A stretch of 43,548 bases of DNA, taken from positions 1 through 43,548 of the forward strand of contig JAUCZK010000023.1 of NCBI GenBank assembly GCA_030373145.1, in the 5' to 3' direction. Positions 24,694-32,811 of this stretch are shown here, piece after piece (within the stretch, counting starts at the first letter, position 1; the number at the start of each line of letters is the position of its first letter). The translations under genes were made by a program, and so were the position numbers. The stretch is from Cyanobium sp. CZS48M. GTDB taxonomy: Bacteria > Cyanobacteriota > Cyanobacteriia > PCC-6307 > Cyanobiaceae. The notes below the pieces were generated by a model. The model saw nothing but the letters and a program-made list of their open reading frames with translations, was not told where the DNA came from and searched no databases.

Positions 24694-25902
24694 ATGCGGG
24701 CCGCCGCCGTGCTCAGCCTCTCGATGATCGTGCGCAACGAGGCCGAACGCCTCGGCCGCTGCCTGGAGTCGGTGGCGGGCTTCGCCGATGAACTGGTGGT
24801 GGTGGACACCGGCTCCAGCGACAACACGGTGGCGGTGGCCCAAGGCCATGGCGCCCGGGTTGAGCACATCCCCTGGCCGGGGGATTTCGCCCCTGCCCGC
24901 AACCAGGCGCTGGAATGGGTGCGGGGCAGCTGGGTGCTGGTGCTCGATGCCGATGAGCAGCTGCTGGAGGGGGCCAAGGAGCCCCTGCGGGCCCTGATGG
25001 CCGACCCCGACATCCTGCTGATCAACCTGCTGCGTGAGGAGGTGGGTGCGCTGCAATCGCCCTACTCCAGCGTCAGCCGTCTGTTCAGGCGCCACCCGCA
25101 GATCCGCTGGAGCCGCCCGTATCACGCGATGGTTGATGACAGCGTGGTGGAGCTGCTGACCCGGGAGTCCCACTGGCGCGTGGTCGATTGCCGGCAGCCG
25201 GCGATCCGCCATGAGGGCTACCGGCCCGAGCTGCTGGCCGACGGGCGCAAAGCCCGGCAACTGCGGCGGGCCATGGAGCAGGAGCTGCGGGACCACCCCG
25301 GCCAGGCCTATGCCAGCGCCAAACTCGGCGGCCTGGAGATCAGCGAAGGACGCGTCAAGCGCGGCATCAGCCTGCTGAAGGCCGGGCTGGCCGGCTGCCC
25401 GCCTGGAGCCCACCCGGAGCGCTTTGAGCTGCTGCTGCACCTGGCCATGGCCGAAGCCAGCCGCCACCCCGGCCGGGCCGCGGCCCTCTACCGGGAGGCC
25501 CTGGAGCTGCCGCTGGACCCACGGCTGCAGGTGGCGGCACAGCTGAACCTGGCGGCACTGCAGCTGCAGGAGGGCACCCCAGCGGAGGCCGCCCAGCTGG
25601 GGGAAGCCGTCACCCGCGGGGCCCCCGAGCTGGCCCTGGGCTGGTACAACCTCGGTCTGATCCGTCGCCGTCTCGGCGACATCCGCGGCGCCCTCAAGGC
25701 CTACGACACCGCCCTGGAGCTTGCCCCTGAACACGCTGAAACCCACCAGAACCGGGCAGTGGCGCAGCTGCTGGCGGGCGACATCAGCGCAGCCCGCTCC
25801 AGCTTTCGCCAGGCCATAGCCCTGCTGCGCGATCAGGGCCAGACCAGCGCCGCCGAGCAGTTGCAGCGGCAGGCGGGGTCGATGCTGAGACTGGACGACT
25901 AA
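24694..25902 (+). CDS. Family 2 glycosyltransferase with TPR region
   Basis: 402-residue protein. The N-terminal GT-A domain (residues about 5-110) has LSMIVRNEAERLGRCLESV, ELVVVDTGSSDNT, ARNQALEW and the metal-binding LDADEQLL. The C-terminal region from about 215 holds four or more TPR-like helical repeats (for example LGWYNLGLIRRRLGDIRGALKAYDTAL). Such SunS-like or spore-type GT2-TPR proteins glycosylate peptides or polysaccharides; the acceptor is unknown. No membrane segments. Located between the GH3 gene (50-base gap) and hemD (5-base gap), probably one transcript. Confidence 0.92.
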   Translation: MRAAAVLSLSMIVRNEAERLGRCLESVAGFADELVVVDTGSSDNTVAVAQGHGARVEHIPWPGDFAPARNQALEWVRGSWVLVLDADEQLLEGAKEPLRALMADPDILLINLLREEVGALQSPYSSVSRLFRRHPQIRWSRPYHAMVDDSVVELLTRESHWRVVDCRQPAIRHEGYRPELLADGRKARQLRRAMEQELRDHPGQAYASAKLGGLEISEGRVKRGISLLKAGLAGCPPGAHPERFELLLHLAMAEASRHPGRAAALYREALELPLDPRLQVAAQLNLAALQLQEGTPAEAAQLGEAVTRGAPELALGWYNLGLIRRRLGDIRGALKAYDTALELAPEHAETHQNRAVAQLLAGDISAARSSFRQAIALLRDQGQTSAAEQLQRQAGSMLRLDD

Positions 25903-25907
25903 TCGAG

Positions 25908-26708
25908 GTGGCCGTGCTTTCAGGTCGAGTGGTGGCGGTGACGCGGGCCGAGCAGCAGCTGGGGGAGGCCCGGGCGCTGTTCGAGCTCGCCGGAGCCCGG
26001 GTGCTGGACCTCCCCGCCCTGGTGATCGGCCCTCCCGATGAATGGGGCCCCCTCGATGACGCCCTTGAGGAGCTGGAGGCCTTTCATTGGCTGGTGTTCT
26101 CCAGCATCAACGGGGTGGAGGCGGTGGAGCAGCGGTTGCAGCGGATCGGGCGCAACCTCAGCGATCGCCCCCGCGGCCTCAAGATCGCGGCGGTGGGACG
26201 CAAGACCGCCGCGCGCCTGGAGCAGCTGGGGGCCCCCGCGGATTTCGTGCCCCCCAATTTCTTGGCCGACAGCCTGCTGGAGCACTTCCCGGTTTCGGGT
26301 TGGGGTCAGCGCCTGCTGCTGCCCAGGGTTCAGAGCGGCGGGCGCACGCTGCTGGCCGAAGCCTTCGCCGAAGCCGGGACGCGGGTGGTGGAGGTTGCTG
26401 CCTACGAATCCAGCTGTCCACCCCACCTGCCCCTGGCCACCGCCGCCGCCCTGCGCCAGGGCAACGTGGAGGCCATCACCTTCACCAGCGGCAAGACCGT
26501 GCGCCACAGCGTGCAGCTGCTGCGGCAGGACCTGGGGGAGCACTGGCAAGAGCTCCTAGCCAGCGTTGCCCTCGTTTCGATCGGTCCCCAGACCAGTGCC
26601 ACCTGCCTGGAGCTGCTGGGCAGGGTGGACGCCGAGGCCGACCCCCACGACCTGGAGGGGCTGGTGGCGGCCTGCGCCCGCGCCCTGAGGGGGGAGCTGA
26701 GCACCTGA
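25908..26708 (+). CDS. hemD: Uroporphyrinogen-III synthase
   Basis: 266-residue enzyme that cyclises and inverts ring D of hydroxymethylbilane to uroporphyrinogen III, the common precursor of heme, chlorophyll and bilins. Visible family features are VVAVTRAEQQ at the N-terminus, FHWLVFSSINGVEAV near 62-76, AVGRKTAARLEQLG near 97, and AITFTSGKTVRHSVQLL near 186. Sequence is weakly conserved in this family but the two-lobed pattern is clear. The start is GTG 25908; GTG 25914, with GAGG five to six bases upstream, is an equally good alternative. Confidence 0.93.
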   Translation: MAVLSGRVVAVTRAEQQLGEARALFELAGARVLDLPALVIGPPDEWGPLDDALEELEAFHWLVFSSINGVEAVEQRLQRIGRNLSDRPRGLKIAAVGRKTAARLEQLGAPADFVPPNFLADSLLEHFPVSGWGQRLLLPRVQSGGRTLLAEAFAEAGTRVVEVAAYESSCPPHLPLATAAALRQGNVEAITFTSGKTVRHSVQLLRQDLGEHWQELLASVALVSIGPQTSATCLELLGRVDAEADPHDLEGLVAACARALRGELST

Positions 26709-26754
26709 AGCCGTCCAGATTCAGTTGTGGATCAGATCTGGATCAGTTGAGGGC

Positions 26755-27348
26755 TCAGAGCTCGGCAATCACCACCTGGCCCTTGGCCTGGCGCTGACGG
26801 CTGACCAGGGTGAGCCGGCCACGCTGCACATCAATCGAGGCCACCCGCCAGGACTGGGGCAGGAGGTCGGTGGTGCGGCCCCCGGTATCACCAACGGCCA
26901 GGGAGCCGCTCTGGGCGCCGAACTGCACCAGGGCCATGGGGCGACCGCCACTGCTCATCACCCCCTGGAAGCGGAACCCATCGGGCAGGGTGAGCGGAGG
27001 CTGCACCGCGACAGGCCTGGGACTGGTGACCACTGGGGTGACTCTGGTGACCGCCAGGGGTTCAAACGGATCCAGACGACCCGGGGGCATGGCCGCTTCC
27101 ACCTGCTCCGGACTGGGGAGGGGCGTGAAGCCTGCCGTGGCCACAGCGGAGACCGCCTGACTCCCCTGACTCTGCGCGCTGGGAGCAGCCGCTGGGGCGG
27201 CAGGATCTGCAGGGGGCACCGCTCCGGTGTCGGCGGGGGGCGTGCCCCCGCAACCAACCAGGCCGGCAAGCAGGACGGGCAGCAGAACGAAGCACGACGC
27301 GGTTCGCACCTGGATCCTGCCGAGCTGATGCCGTTCAGGGCTGGCCAT
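26755..27348 (-). CDS. PilP-like lipoprotein
   Basis: 197-residue predicted lipoprotein: hydrophobic core VLLPVLLAGLVGC with a lipobox LVGC at about residue 33, then a Pro/Ala-rich linker. The C-terminal half starts LDPFEPL and runs FRFQGVMSSGGRPMALVQ, LAVGDTGG, WRVASIDVQRGRLTLV. This order (DPF, then a strand with ALVQ, then VGD, then a final strand pair) resembles PilP, the inner-membrane lipoprotein of type IV pilus alignment, but the match is by eye. It overlaps the upstream SRPBCC gene by 14 bases and is the last gene of the zds unit. Start ATG 27348. Confidence 0.7.
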   Translation of the reverse strand: MASPERHQLGRIQVRTASCFVLLPVLLAGLVGCGGTPPADTGAVPPADPAAPAAAPSAQSQGSQAVSAVATAGFTPLPSPEQVEAAMPPGRLDPFEPLAVTRVTPVVTSPRPVAVQPPLTLPDGFRFQGVMSSGGRPMALVQFGAQSGSLAVGDTGGRTTDLLPQSWRVASIDVQRGRLTLVSRQRQAKGQVVIAEL

Positions 27349-27781
27349 GCTCCTGCTCCACAAGGTCCCGAAAGCGGTCCAGGTTGGCCTGGAGTTCCCG
27401 GGTGACGATGCCCCCCAGAATGCTCGGTTCCATCAGCGGTGCAAGGGCTCCGGGCAGCTCGTAGCTCACGGTCAGCTTCACCATGGTGAGACGATCCGAC
27501 TGTGGATAGAAACGCACCGACCCCTTGGTGGGCAGACCCCCCACCGACTCCCAGTGCAACTGCTGGGCTTCGATCCTCTGGGAGATGCGCGCCTTCCAGT
27601 GGAAGCGGAATCCCTGGGCCGCCAGGGTCCAGTCGGTGAGATCGGGATCATCAAGGGTGACCACCGACTCGATCCAGCGCATCCAGCGCGGCATCGCTTC
27701 GAGGTCGCTCCAGACCTCCCAGACCTGGTCCACCGGAGCCTTGATCTCCGTGGTCACACTGTGTTCGAGCCAACGTCCCAT
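27335..27781 (-). CDS. SRPBCC (START/polyketide-cyclase-like) protein
   Basis: 148-residue soluble protein with the SRPBCC helix-grip pattern: EHSVTTEIKAPVDQVWEVWSDLEAMPRWM at the N-terminus, FHWKARI, VRFYPQSDRLTMVKLTVSYELPG in the middle and a long C-terminal helix. These proteins bind hydrophobic ligands in a deep cavity. It starts 6 bases after the zds stop, and such an SRPBCC gene next to crtQ/zds is a recurring cyanobacterial arrangement as far as I recall, which points to carotenoid handling. The ligand is unknown. Confidence 0.88.
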   Translation of the reverse strand: MGRWLEHSVTTEIKAPVDQVWEVWSDLEAMPRWMRWIESVVTLDDPDLTDWTLAAQGFRFHWKARISQRIEAQQLHWESVGGLPTKGSVRFYPQSDRLTMVKLTVSYELPGALAPLMEPSILGGIVTRELQANLDRFRDLVEQEHGQP

Positions 27782-27786
27782 GCGGA

Positions 27787-29268
27787 TCAGGCCACGGCGG
27801 CGACTGAAGCCAGTCGTACCGGCTGATCGAGGATGGCGGCAGCAGCCAGCCGGCCGCTCATGGTGGCACCCTCCATCGAATCGATGTAATCCTGGCGGGT
27901 GTAGCTGCCGGCCAGGAAGAAATTGGCCACCGGCGTGCGCTGCTCCGGTCGGAAGGGTTCCATGCCGGGGGCCTCGCGATACAACGACTGAGCCAGTTTG
28001 ACCACGTTGCTCCAGATCAGCTTGAGGCCCCGGGCCGAGGGGAACAGCTCCCGGACCTGGGCGTCCACCAGGGCAGCGATCTCGTCGTTGCGGCGGGGGA
28101 TCCAGGGGTCACCGGGGGTGAGCACGCACTGGAGCAGGGAACCTTCCCCCTCGCGCCTGTAGTCGGCCGGGCTGGCCAGGGCCAGGTCGGCGAAACAGCT
28201 GAAATCGGCGTCGGCGGTGTACAGCAGGTTGTTCAGTCCGCTGGCGGTGCTGAGGTCACGGCGGGCGGCGGCATGGGCCTCGCCCTCACCCAGCTCAGTC
28301 ACCCAGCCGTCGTAGCGCAGTTGCACCGTGGCCACCGGCACCGCCTCCAGCCGGTAGATGTTCTCGAACTGGGCGTAGCGGCGCCAGGAGGGCGGCAGCA
28401 GGCGCTGGATGCCGGGGACATCACAGGCCGCCAGGTAGGTGTCGGCCTCCACATGGATCTCACCATCGGGACTGCCCAACTTCAGGCCCGTCACCTGGGG
28501 GGCCTCAGCAGTGCCCCCCTCGTCGAAGCAGACCTCACTGACCCGGTGGCGCAGGTGCAGCCTGGCCCCACGGGCTTCGATGTAATCCAGAATGGGCTGG
28601 TGCAGCCAGCGGTGCGGCGAGCCTTTGAGCAGATTCAGCTTGGACGCCTCGGTCTTGGAGGCAAACATCATGAAGATGGTGAGCATGCAGCGGGCCGAGA
28701 TGGCCTCGCAATCAATGAAGCCCAGGGCATAGGCGATCGGATCCCACATCCGCTCGATGCTGCGCCCGCTGCCGCCATGGCCGAGGAACCAGTCGCGGAA
28801 GCTGATCCGATCGAGGGAGCGGATCACACCCATCGCCCCCTCGTAATCCACCAGACCGCGCACGATCGGACTGGTGCCCAGCGCCAGGGCATTGCGCAGC
28901 TTGTCGATCCAGTTGAGTTGCGGCGTGGTGAAGAAGGCCTTGAGACCGTTGAAGGGGGCGCCGATCGGGAAGCGGAAATCCAGTTCGCGCACGTCGCCGC
29001 CCTTGTTCACGAACAGGTGGGTGTGCTGCTTGGGCAAAAGGTTGCCGAAGGCCCCCACCTTGCGCATCAGAGCGAAGAGATTGGCGTAATTGAAGAAGAA
29101 GACGTGCAGGCCCATCTCGATGTGGTGGCCACCGTCATCGACCCAGCTGCCCACCTTGCCGCCCACGAACGGGCGGGACTCGTAGAGGTCCACCTGGTGG
29201 CCGGCATCACAGAGATCGACCGCGGCTGAGAGACCGGCCAGACCCGCTCCGACGATGGCGACGCGCAC
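27787..29268 (-). CDS. zds: Zeta-carotene desaturase (CrtQ/Zds)
   Basis: 493-residue plant-type desaturase that converts 9,9'-di-cis-zeta-carotene via neurosporene to lycopene with FAD and plastoquinone. The N-terminal FAD motif is [17 protein letters not shown], followed by [26 protein letters not shown], and [19 protein letters not shown], which separate Zds from phytoene desaturase. The C-terminus has [19 protein letters not shown], the FAD-binding end motif. The start is GTG 29268 with AAGGAG upstream. It leads a three-gene minus-strand unit and diverges from the sufA-type gene, with matching -10 elements on both sides. Confidence 0.96.
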   Translation of the reverse strand: MRVAIVGAGLAGLSAAVDLCDAGHQVDLYESRPFVGGKVGSWVDDGGHHIEMGLHVFFFNYANLFALMRKVGAFGNLLPKQHTHLFVNKGGDVRELDFRFPIGAPFNGLKAFFTTPQLNWIDKLRNALALGTSPIVRGLVDYEGAMGVIRSLDRISFRDWFLGHGGSGRSIERMWDPIAYALGFIDCEAISARCMLTIFMMFASKTEASKLNLLKGSPHRWLHQPILDYIEARGARLHLRHRVSEVCFDEGGTAEAPQVTGLKLGSPDGEIHVEADTYLAACDVPGIQRLLPPSWRRYAQFENIYRLEAVPVATVQLRYDGWVTELGEGEAHAAARRDLSTASGLNNLLYTADADFSCFADLALASPADYRREGEGSLLQCVLTPGDPWIPRRNDEIAALVDAQVRELFPSARGLKLIWSNVVKLAQSLYREAPGMEPFRPEQRTPVANFFLAGSYTRQDYIDSMEGATMSGRLAAAAILDQPVRLASVAAVA

Positions 29269-29291
29269 CCTTGACTCCTTCAGGTGTGCTG

Positions 29292-29297
29292 ACTCTA
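29292..29297 (-). promoter_or_regulatory. Putative -10 element of zds
   Basis: Reads TAGAGT on the minus strand, inside CTCCATAGAGT (29292-29302), and lies 24 bases upstream of the zds start. The identical 11-mer is found in the opposite orientation before the divergent Fe-S gene, forming an inverted repeat. Fits the TANNNT pattern. Confidence 0.45.
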
Positions 29298-29346
29298 TGG
29301 AGCCATCCGCGGCGGCTGCGGGGCACCAGAGTTCGGCTGGCCTCCA

Positions 29347-29352
29347 TAGAGT
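29347..29352 (+). promoter_or_regulatory. Putative -10 element of the sufA-type gene
   Basis: TAGAGT within CTCCATAGAGT (29342-29352), 38 bases upstream of the ATG at 29391. It is the right arm of the perfect 11-base inverted repeat shared with the zds promoter. Confidence 0.45.
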
Positions 29353-29390
29353 GATTCGACATCCCGTTTCATCCGCCGCAGGCCTCGCCC

Positions 29391-29819
29391 ATGAGCAGCC
29401 CCAGCACCGAGACCCTCGCCCCGGTTCAGGAGGCCCTGGCCCCCGAGCTGGCCACCCACACCGGCAAGGACGGCAAGGGCATCCGCATCACCGAACCGGC
29501 CATGAAGCAGCTGGCCGCCCTGATGCAGCAGCAGGGCAACGACAAGCTGCTGCGGGTGGGGGTGCGCTCCGGTGGCTGCAGCGGCATGAGCTACACCATG
29601 GATTTCATCGACAGCGCCGCGATCCTCAGCGACGATGAGCTGTACATCTATGAGCCCAGCGGCGCCCCCAGCTTCCGGGTGGTGAGCGATCCCAAGAGCC
29701 TGCTGTACATCTACGGCATGCAGCTGGATTTCAGCTCGGCCCTGATCGGTGGTGGCTTCAACTTCACCAACCCCAATGCCAGCCAGACCTGTGGCTGCGG
29801 CAGCTCCTTCGCCGTCTGA
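29391..29819 (+). CDS. IscA/SufA-type Fe-S cluster assembly protein
   Basis: 142-residue A-type carrier for Fe-S cluster delivery. It has the three conserved cysteines: one in [15 protein letters not shown] and two in the C-terminal TCGCGSSF. The core begins [17 protein letters not shown]. An N-terminal extension of about 30 residues is longer than in E. coli IscA (107). Divergent from zds; the TPR gene follows 60 bases downstream. SufA and IscA cannot be separated with confidence by eye. Confidence 0.93.
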   Translation: MSSPSTETLAPVQEALAPELATHTGKDGKGIRITEPAMKQLAALMQQQGNDKLLRVGVRSGGCSGMSYTMDFIDSAAILSDDELYIYEPSGAPSFRVVSDPKSLLYIYGMQLDFSSALIGGGFNFTNPNASQTCGCGSSFAV

Positions 29820-29879
29820 TCCACCGAAGGCCCGGCCCTCCAGCGTGGGATTCTGGGTGTCCCTCAGCTGCCGCAGCCG

Positions 29880-30308
29880 ATGACGGCCCCCGCCAAGTCT
29901 GCCGAATCCCTTTTTGATCAGGCCATCGGCCGCTACCAGCAGGGTGCCGCGGCCGCTGATGTGATCGACGACTTTCTGACGATCACGGAGCAGGCTCCCC
30001 GGCTCTCGGCCGCCTGGACCTGCCTGTCCTGGCTGCAACTACTCGAAGACCAACCTGAACCGGCCCTGCGCTCGGCCCGGATGGCGGTCAAGCTCAACCC
30101 CCAGGACCCCCAGTCGCGGGTGAACCTTTGCCTGGCCATGCTCGAGTCGGGCGCCAAGGGAGTGCGGGAGCACATCGATCTGGTGCTGCGCATCACCGCC
30201 GTATCGCCGGAGCTGGCCAGCGAACTGAACGAGTCGATCGCCGATGGGCTCAGGCGCCGTCCAGGCTGGACCTCGCTGGAGAAGGTTCAGGCCTGGCTGC
30301 AGGGTTGA
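29880..30308 (+). CDS. TPR-repeat protein, small
   Basis: 142-residue soluble helical protein with roughly three TPR-like units (for example SAAWTCLSWLQLLEDQPEPALRS and ARMAVKLNPQDPQSRVNLCLA). Probable protein-protein adaptor; partner unknown. It is a recurrent cyanobacterial hypothetical. Its stop overlaps a TTG (30305) in the frame of the next gene, an alternative to the ATG start chosen for that gene, so the two may be coupled. Confidence 0.85.
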   Translation: MTAPAKSAESLFDQAIGRYQQGAAAADVIDDFLTITEQAPRLSAAWTCLSWLQLLEDQPEPALRSARMAVKLNPQDPQSRVNLCLAMLESGAKGVREHIDLVLRITAVSPELASELNESIADGLRRRPGWTSLEKVQAWLQG

Positions 30309-30325
30309 TCCCCGGAGCCCTGCCG

Positions 30326-31552
30326 ATGGGCGATCGCCGCCGCCGCCTGCTGCTGCTCAGCAATGGCCATGGAGAAGACCTCAGCGGCAGCCTGATCGGG
30401 CAGGAGTTGCAGCAGCGGGGGCTGGAGGTGGTGGCCCTGCCTCTGGTGGGCCATGGCAGCGCTTACCAGCAGGCCGGCCTGCCCGTGCTTGGCCACACCC
30501 GCGAATTCAGCACCGGCGGGCTGGGTTACACCAGCTTCGGCGGACGCCTGACGGAACTGGTGCAGGGCCAGGCCACTTACCTGCTGGGGCAGCTGCTGCT
30601 GTTCTTCAGGGAAGCGCGGCATTGCTCGGCGGTGGTGGTGGTCGGGGATGTGATCCCCGTGCTGGCCGCCTGGTGCAGCCGCCGGCCGGTGATCACCTAC
30701 CTGGTGGCCTATTCAAGCCACTACGAAGGACGCCTGCGCCTGCCCTGGCCCTGCGGAAGCTGCCTGCGCAGCAGCCGCTTCCGCAGGGTGTTCAGCCGCG
30801 ATGCCTTCACCGCCACGGACCTGAGCCGTCAGCTGGGGCGGCCGGTGGATTTTCTCGGCAATCCCTTTCTCGATCGGGTGCTGGAGCGCTCAGCTCCCCT
30901 GGATGCCTCCCCAGCAGGGACGCCCATTCCCCGGCTGGGGCTGCTGCCGGGCAGCCGCCTGCCCGAGGCCCTGCGCAACTTTGAGTTGATGCTGCAGGTG
31001 CTCACTCGCCTGCCGGAGAACCTGCAGGCCAGCGGCAGCCTGCGGCTGAATGCCGCCCTGGTGGGAGCGATCGATGCGGCGGCGGTGGCCCGGCTCAGCC
31101 GCCCCCTGGGCTGGAGCCTGGAGCCAGGGGGACGCCTGCGCCACGGCGAGCTGGAGCTGAAGCTGCACTGGGGTGAGTTCCCGGCGGTGGTGCAGCAGGC
31201 TGATCTGTTGCTGGCGATGACCGGCACGGCCACGGAGCAGGCGGTGGGGCTGGGCAAACCCGTGCTGCAGCTGGCGGGGGGCGGCCCCCAGTTCAGCCCC
31301 AATTTCGCCGAAGCCCAGCGGCGCCTGCTGGGGCCCTCACTGTTCAGCTCTGATGGGGAGCCGGGCTCAGAGCGCAGCCTGCGGGGCACCGCCGAGCTGG
31401 TGGGCGAGCTGCTGCACCAGCTGCGGCACAGCGATCTGGCGGAGCGCTGCCGGCGCAACGGCCTGGAGCGCATCGGTGGCGCGGGCGGTGCGGCCAGGAT
31501 GGCGGCTCAGATCCTGCAGGCCCTCGATGAACCCACAGCCCCGCTCCAGTGA
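30326..31552 (+). CDS. Lipid-A-disaccharide synthase-related protein (TIGR03492)
   Basis: 408-residue GT-B-fold protein. The start LLLLSNGHGEDLSGSLIGQEL, the FSTGGLGYTSFGGRL segment, VVGDVIPVLAAW and VAYSSHYEGRL, and the C-terminal LLAMTGTATEQAVGLGKPVLQL match the cyanobacterial and plant LpxB-like family TIGR03492. LpxB proper makes lipid A disaccharide; this related group has no assigned reaction. Start ATG 30326; TTG 30305, overlapping the preceding stop, is an alternative. The 3' end overlaps the next gene by 26 bases. Confidence 0.92.
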   Translation: MGDRRRRLLLLSNGHGEDLSGSLIGQELQQRGLEVVALPLVGHGSAYQQAGLPVLGHTREFSTGGLGYTSFGGRLTELVQGQATYLLGQLLLFFREARHCSAVVVVGDVIPVLAAWCSRRPVITYLVAYSSHYEGRLRLPWPCGSCLRSSRFRRVFSRDAFTATDLSRQLGRPVDFLGNPFLDRVLERSAPLDASPAGTPIPRLGLLPGSRLPEALRNFELMLQVLTRLPENLQASGSLRLNAALVGAIDAAAVARLSRPLGWSLEPGGRLRHGELELKLHWGEFPAVVQQADLLLAMTGTATEQAVGLGKPVLQLAGGGPQFSPNFAEAQRRLLGPSLFSSDGEPGSERSLRGTAELVGELLHQLRHSDLAERCRRNGLERIGGAGGAARMAAQILQALDEPTAPLQ

Positions 31553-31847
31553 TGCCGCAGGCCAAGATGCCGGCAGCGCTGAAGCCCTGGCGCCGCGGTT
31601 GAAGCGCTGGATCGACACCGTGCTGGTGTTCAACGTGTTCCTGGTGTTCGCCGGAGCGATCTGGTTCGCCCTGGCGGTGGTCCTGCACAGCCAGCATGTG
31701 GAGGCACCGCTGCAGTTGCTGCAGCGCCTCTGGGATCCCCTGTTCACCCCGGCGATCGGCCTGCTGATGGGGGCGGCCCTGCTCAGTGGGCTGCTGGGCT
31801 GGTGGCAGCGGCAAGGGCTGAGTCGAGGTCGGGGTAACGGAACCTGA
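31527..31847 (+). CDS. Small two-helix membrane protein, unknown
   Basis: 106-residue protein with a charged N-terminus of about 25 residues and two hydrophobic segments (VLVFNVFLVFAGAIWFALAV and AIGLLMGAALLSGLLGW). I recognise no named family, though the size and pattern suit a cyanobacterial thylakoid or plasma-membrane hypothetical. The start ATG 31527 lies within the LpxB-related gene, which suggests coupling. Its end overlaps the convergent TIGR01777 gene by 65 bases, unusually long even for this compact genome. Confidence 0.75.
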   Translation: MNPQPRSSDAAGQDAGSAEALAPRLKRWIDTVLVFNVFLVFAGAIWFALAVVLHSQHVEAPLQLLQRLWDPLFTPAIGLLMGAALLSGLLGWWQRQGLSRGRGNGT

Positions 31848-32718
31848 ATCCCTCAGGCTCCAGCCGCTCGGAGACCACCTGCTGGCCCTCCAGCACCACA
31901 GCCGCCCCATCGCCGAGCATCAGCTGCAGCACCGCCGCGGGCACCGGCAGCAGGCTGGGACGCTGCAGCACCCGACCTAGGGCGGACGCGAACGAGCCCA
32001 TGCGCCTGGGCTGGGGCGCTACAGCGTTGTAGACCCCCTGGTAAGCCGGGGTCTCCAGGGCGGTGGCGATCAATGCGCAGAGGTCGGTGCGCTGAATCCA
32101 GCTCATCCACTGGCGGCCGGAGCCGATCGGACCGCCCAGGCCGGAGCGGAACACCGGCAACATCTTGCCCAGGGCTCCGCCATCGGGTCCAAGCACGATC
32201 CCGATCCGCAGCTTCACCACCCGGCAGTCGGCGGGAGCCTGGTCAGCAGCCGCCTCCCAGTCGCGGCAGAGCTGGCCGAGGAAATCGGCTGCCGCTGGGC
32301 TGGATTCGCTGAAGCGGGCGTCCTCGCTGCTGCCGTAGAAGCCCACGGCCGAACCGCTCAGCAGCACCCGGCCGGGCCTGGGATGGGCCTGGAGCGCCTC
32401 CACCAGCTGGTGGGTGCTGACCAGGCGGCTGTCGATCAGCCGGCGCCGCTGCTGCTCACTCCAGCGCTTCTCCGCGATCGGCTCTCCGGCCAGATTCACC
32501 ACCCCCTCCGCCTCCGCCACAGCAGCGATCAGGGCAGGGTCCGCCCAGGAGGCCTCCAGGGCGGGATCCGCCTGGATTCGCCGCAGGGCCGGGTGCTCCA
32601 GCCCCACAAGGGGCTGACTCTGGCGGCTCACCACCACCGGCTGGTGCCCCCGAGCGAGCAGGAGGGGCACCAGCTCACGCCCGACGAACCCCGTACATCC
32701 CAGCAGCAGTAGTTTCAC
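31783..32718 (-). CDS. TIGR01777 family NAD(P)-binding oxidoreductase
   Basis: 311-residue extended short-chain dehydrogenase-like protein with DUF1731 C-terminus. The Rossmann motif LLLLGCTGFVGRELV is at the N-terminus, VVNLAGEPIAEKRW near residue 80, SGSAVGFYGSS near 126, and the late SLLPVPAAVLQLMLGD segment belongs to the DUF1731 region. The family is related to cell-division inhibitor SulA-like and epimerase-like proteins in old annotation; the reaction is unknown. GTG 32718 gives the canonical start; GTG 32733 is an alternative. Confidence 0.9.
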   Translation of the reverse strand: MKLLLLGCTGFVGRELVPLLLARGHQPVVVSRQSQPLVGLEHPALRRIQADPALEASWADPALIAAVAEAEGVVNLAGEPIAEKRWSEQQRRRLIDSRLVSTHQLVEALQAHPRPGRVLLSGSAVGFYGSSEDARFSESSPAAADFLGQLCRDWEAAADQAPADCRVVKLRIGIVLGPDGGALGKMLPVFRSGLGGPIGSGRQWMSWIQRTDLCALIATALETPAYQGVYNAVAPQPRRMGSFASALGRVLQRPSLLPVPAAVLQLMLGDGAAVVLEGQQVVSERLEPEGFRFRYPDLDSALAAATSPAAH

Positions 32719-32745
32719 GGGCCCAGGCAGCACACACCATGGCCG

Positions 32746-32751
32746 AGGCTA
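32746..32751 (-). promoter_or_regulatory. Putative -10 element of the TIGR01777 gene
   Basis: TAGCCT on the minus strand, 27 bases upstream of the GTG at 32718. The same hexamer lies 30 bases away in the opposite orientation before ndhO, suggesting back-to-back promoters. Confidence 0.3.
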
Positions 32752-32780
32752 AGGGGGCCCCCAGGCCACCCTGCAGGGCC

Positions 32781-32786
32781 TAGCCT
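32781..32786 (+). promoter_or_regulatory. Putative -10 element of ndhO
   Basis: TAGCCT, 25 bases upstream of the ndhO ATG. Fits TANNNT and matches the hexamer on the opposite strand before the divergent gene. No clear -35. Confidence 0.3.
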
Positions 32787-32811
32787 GACCTGACTGGAGT
32801 GGCGACTGTCC

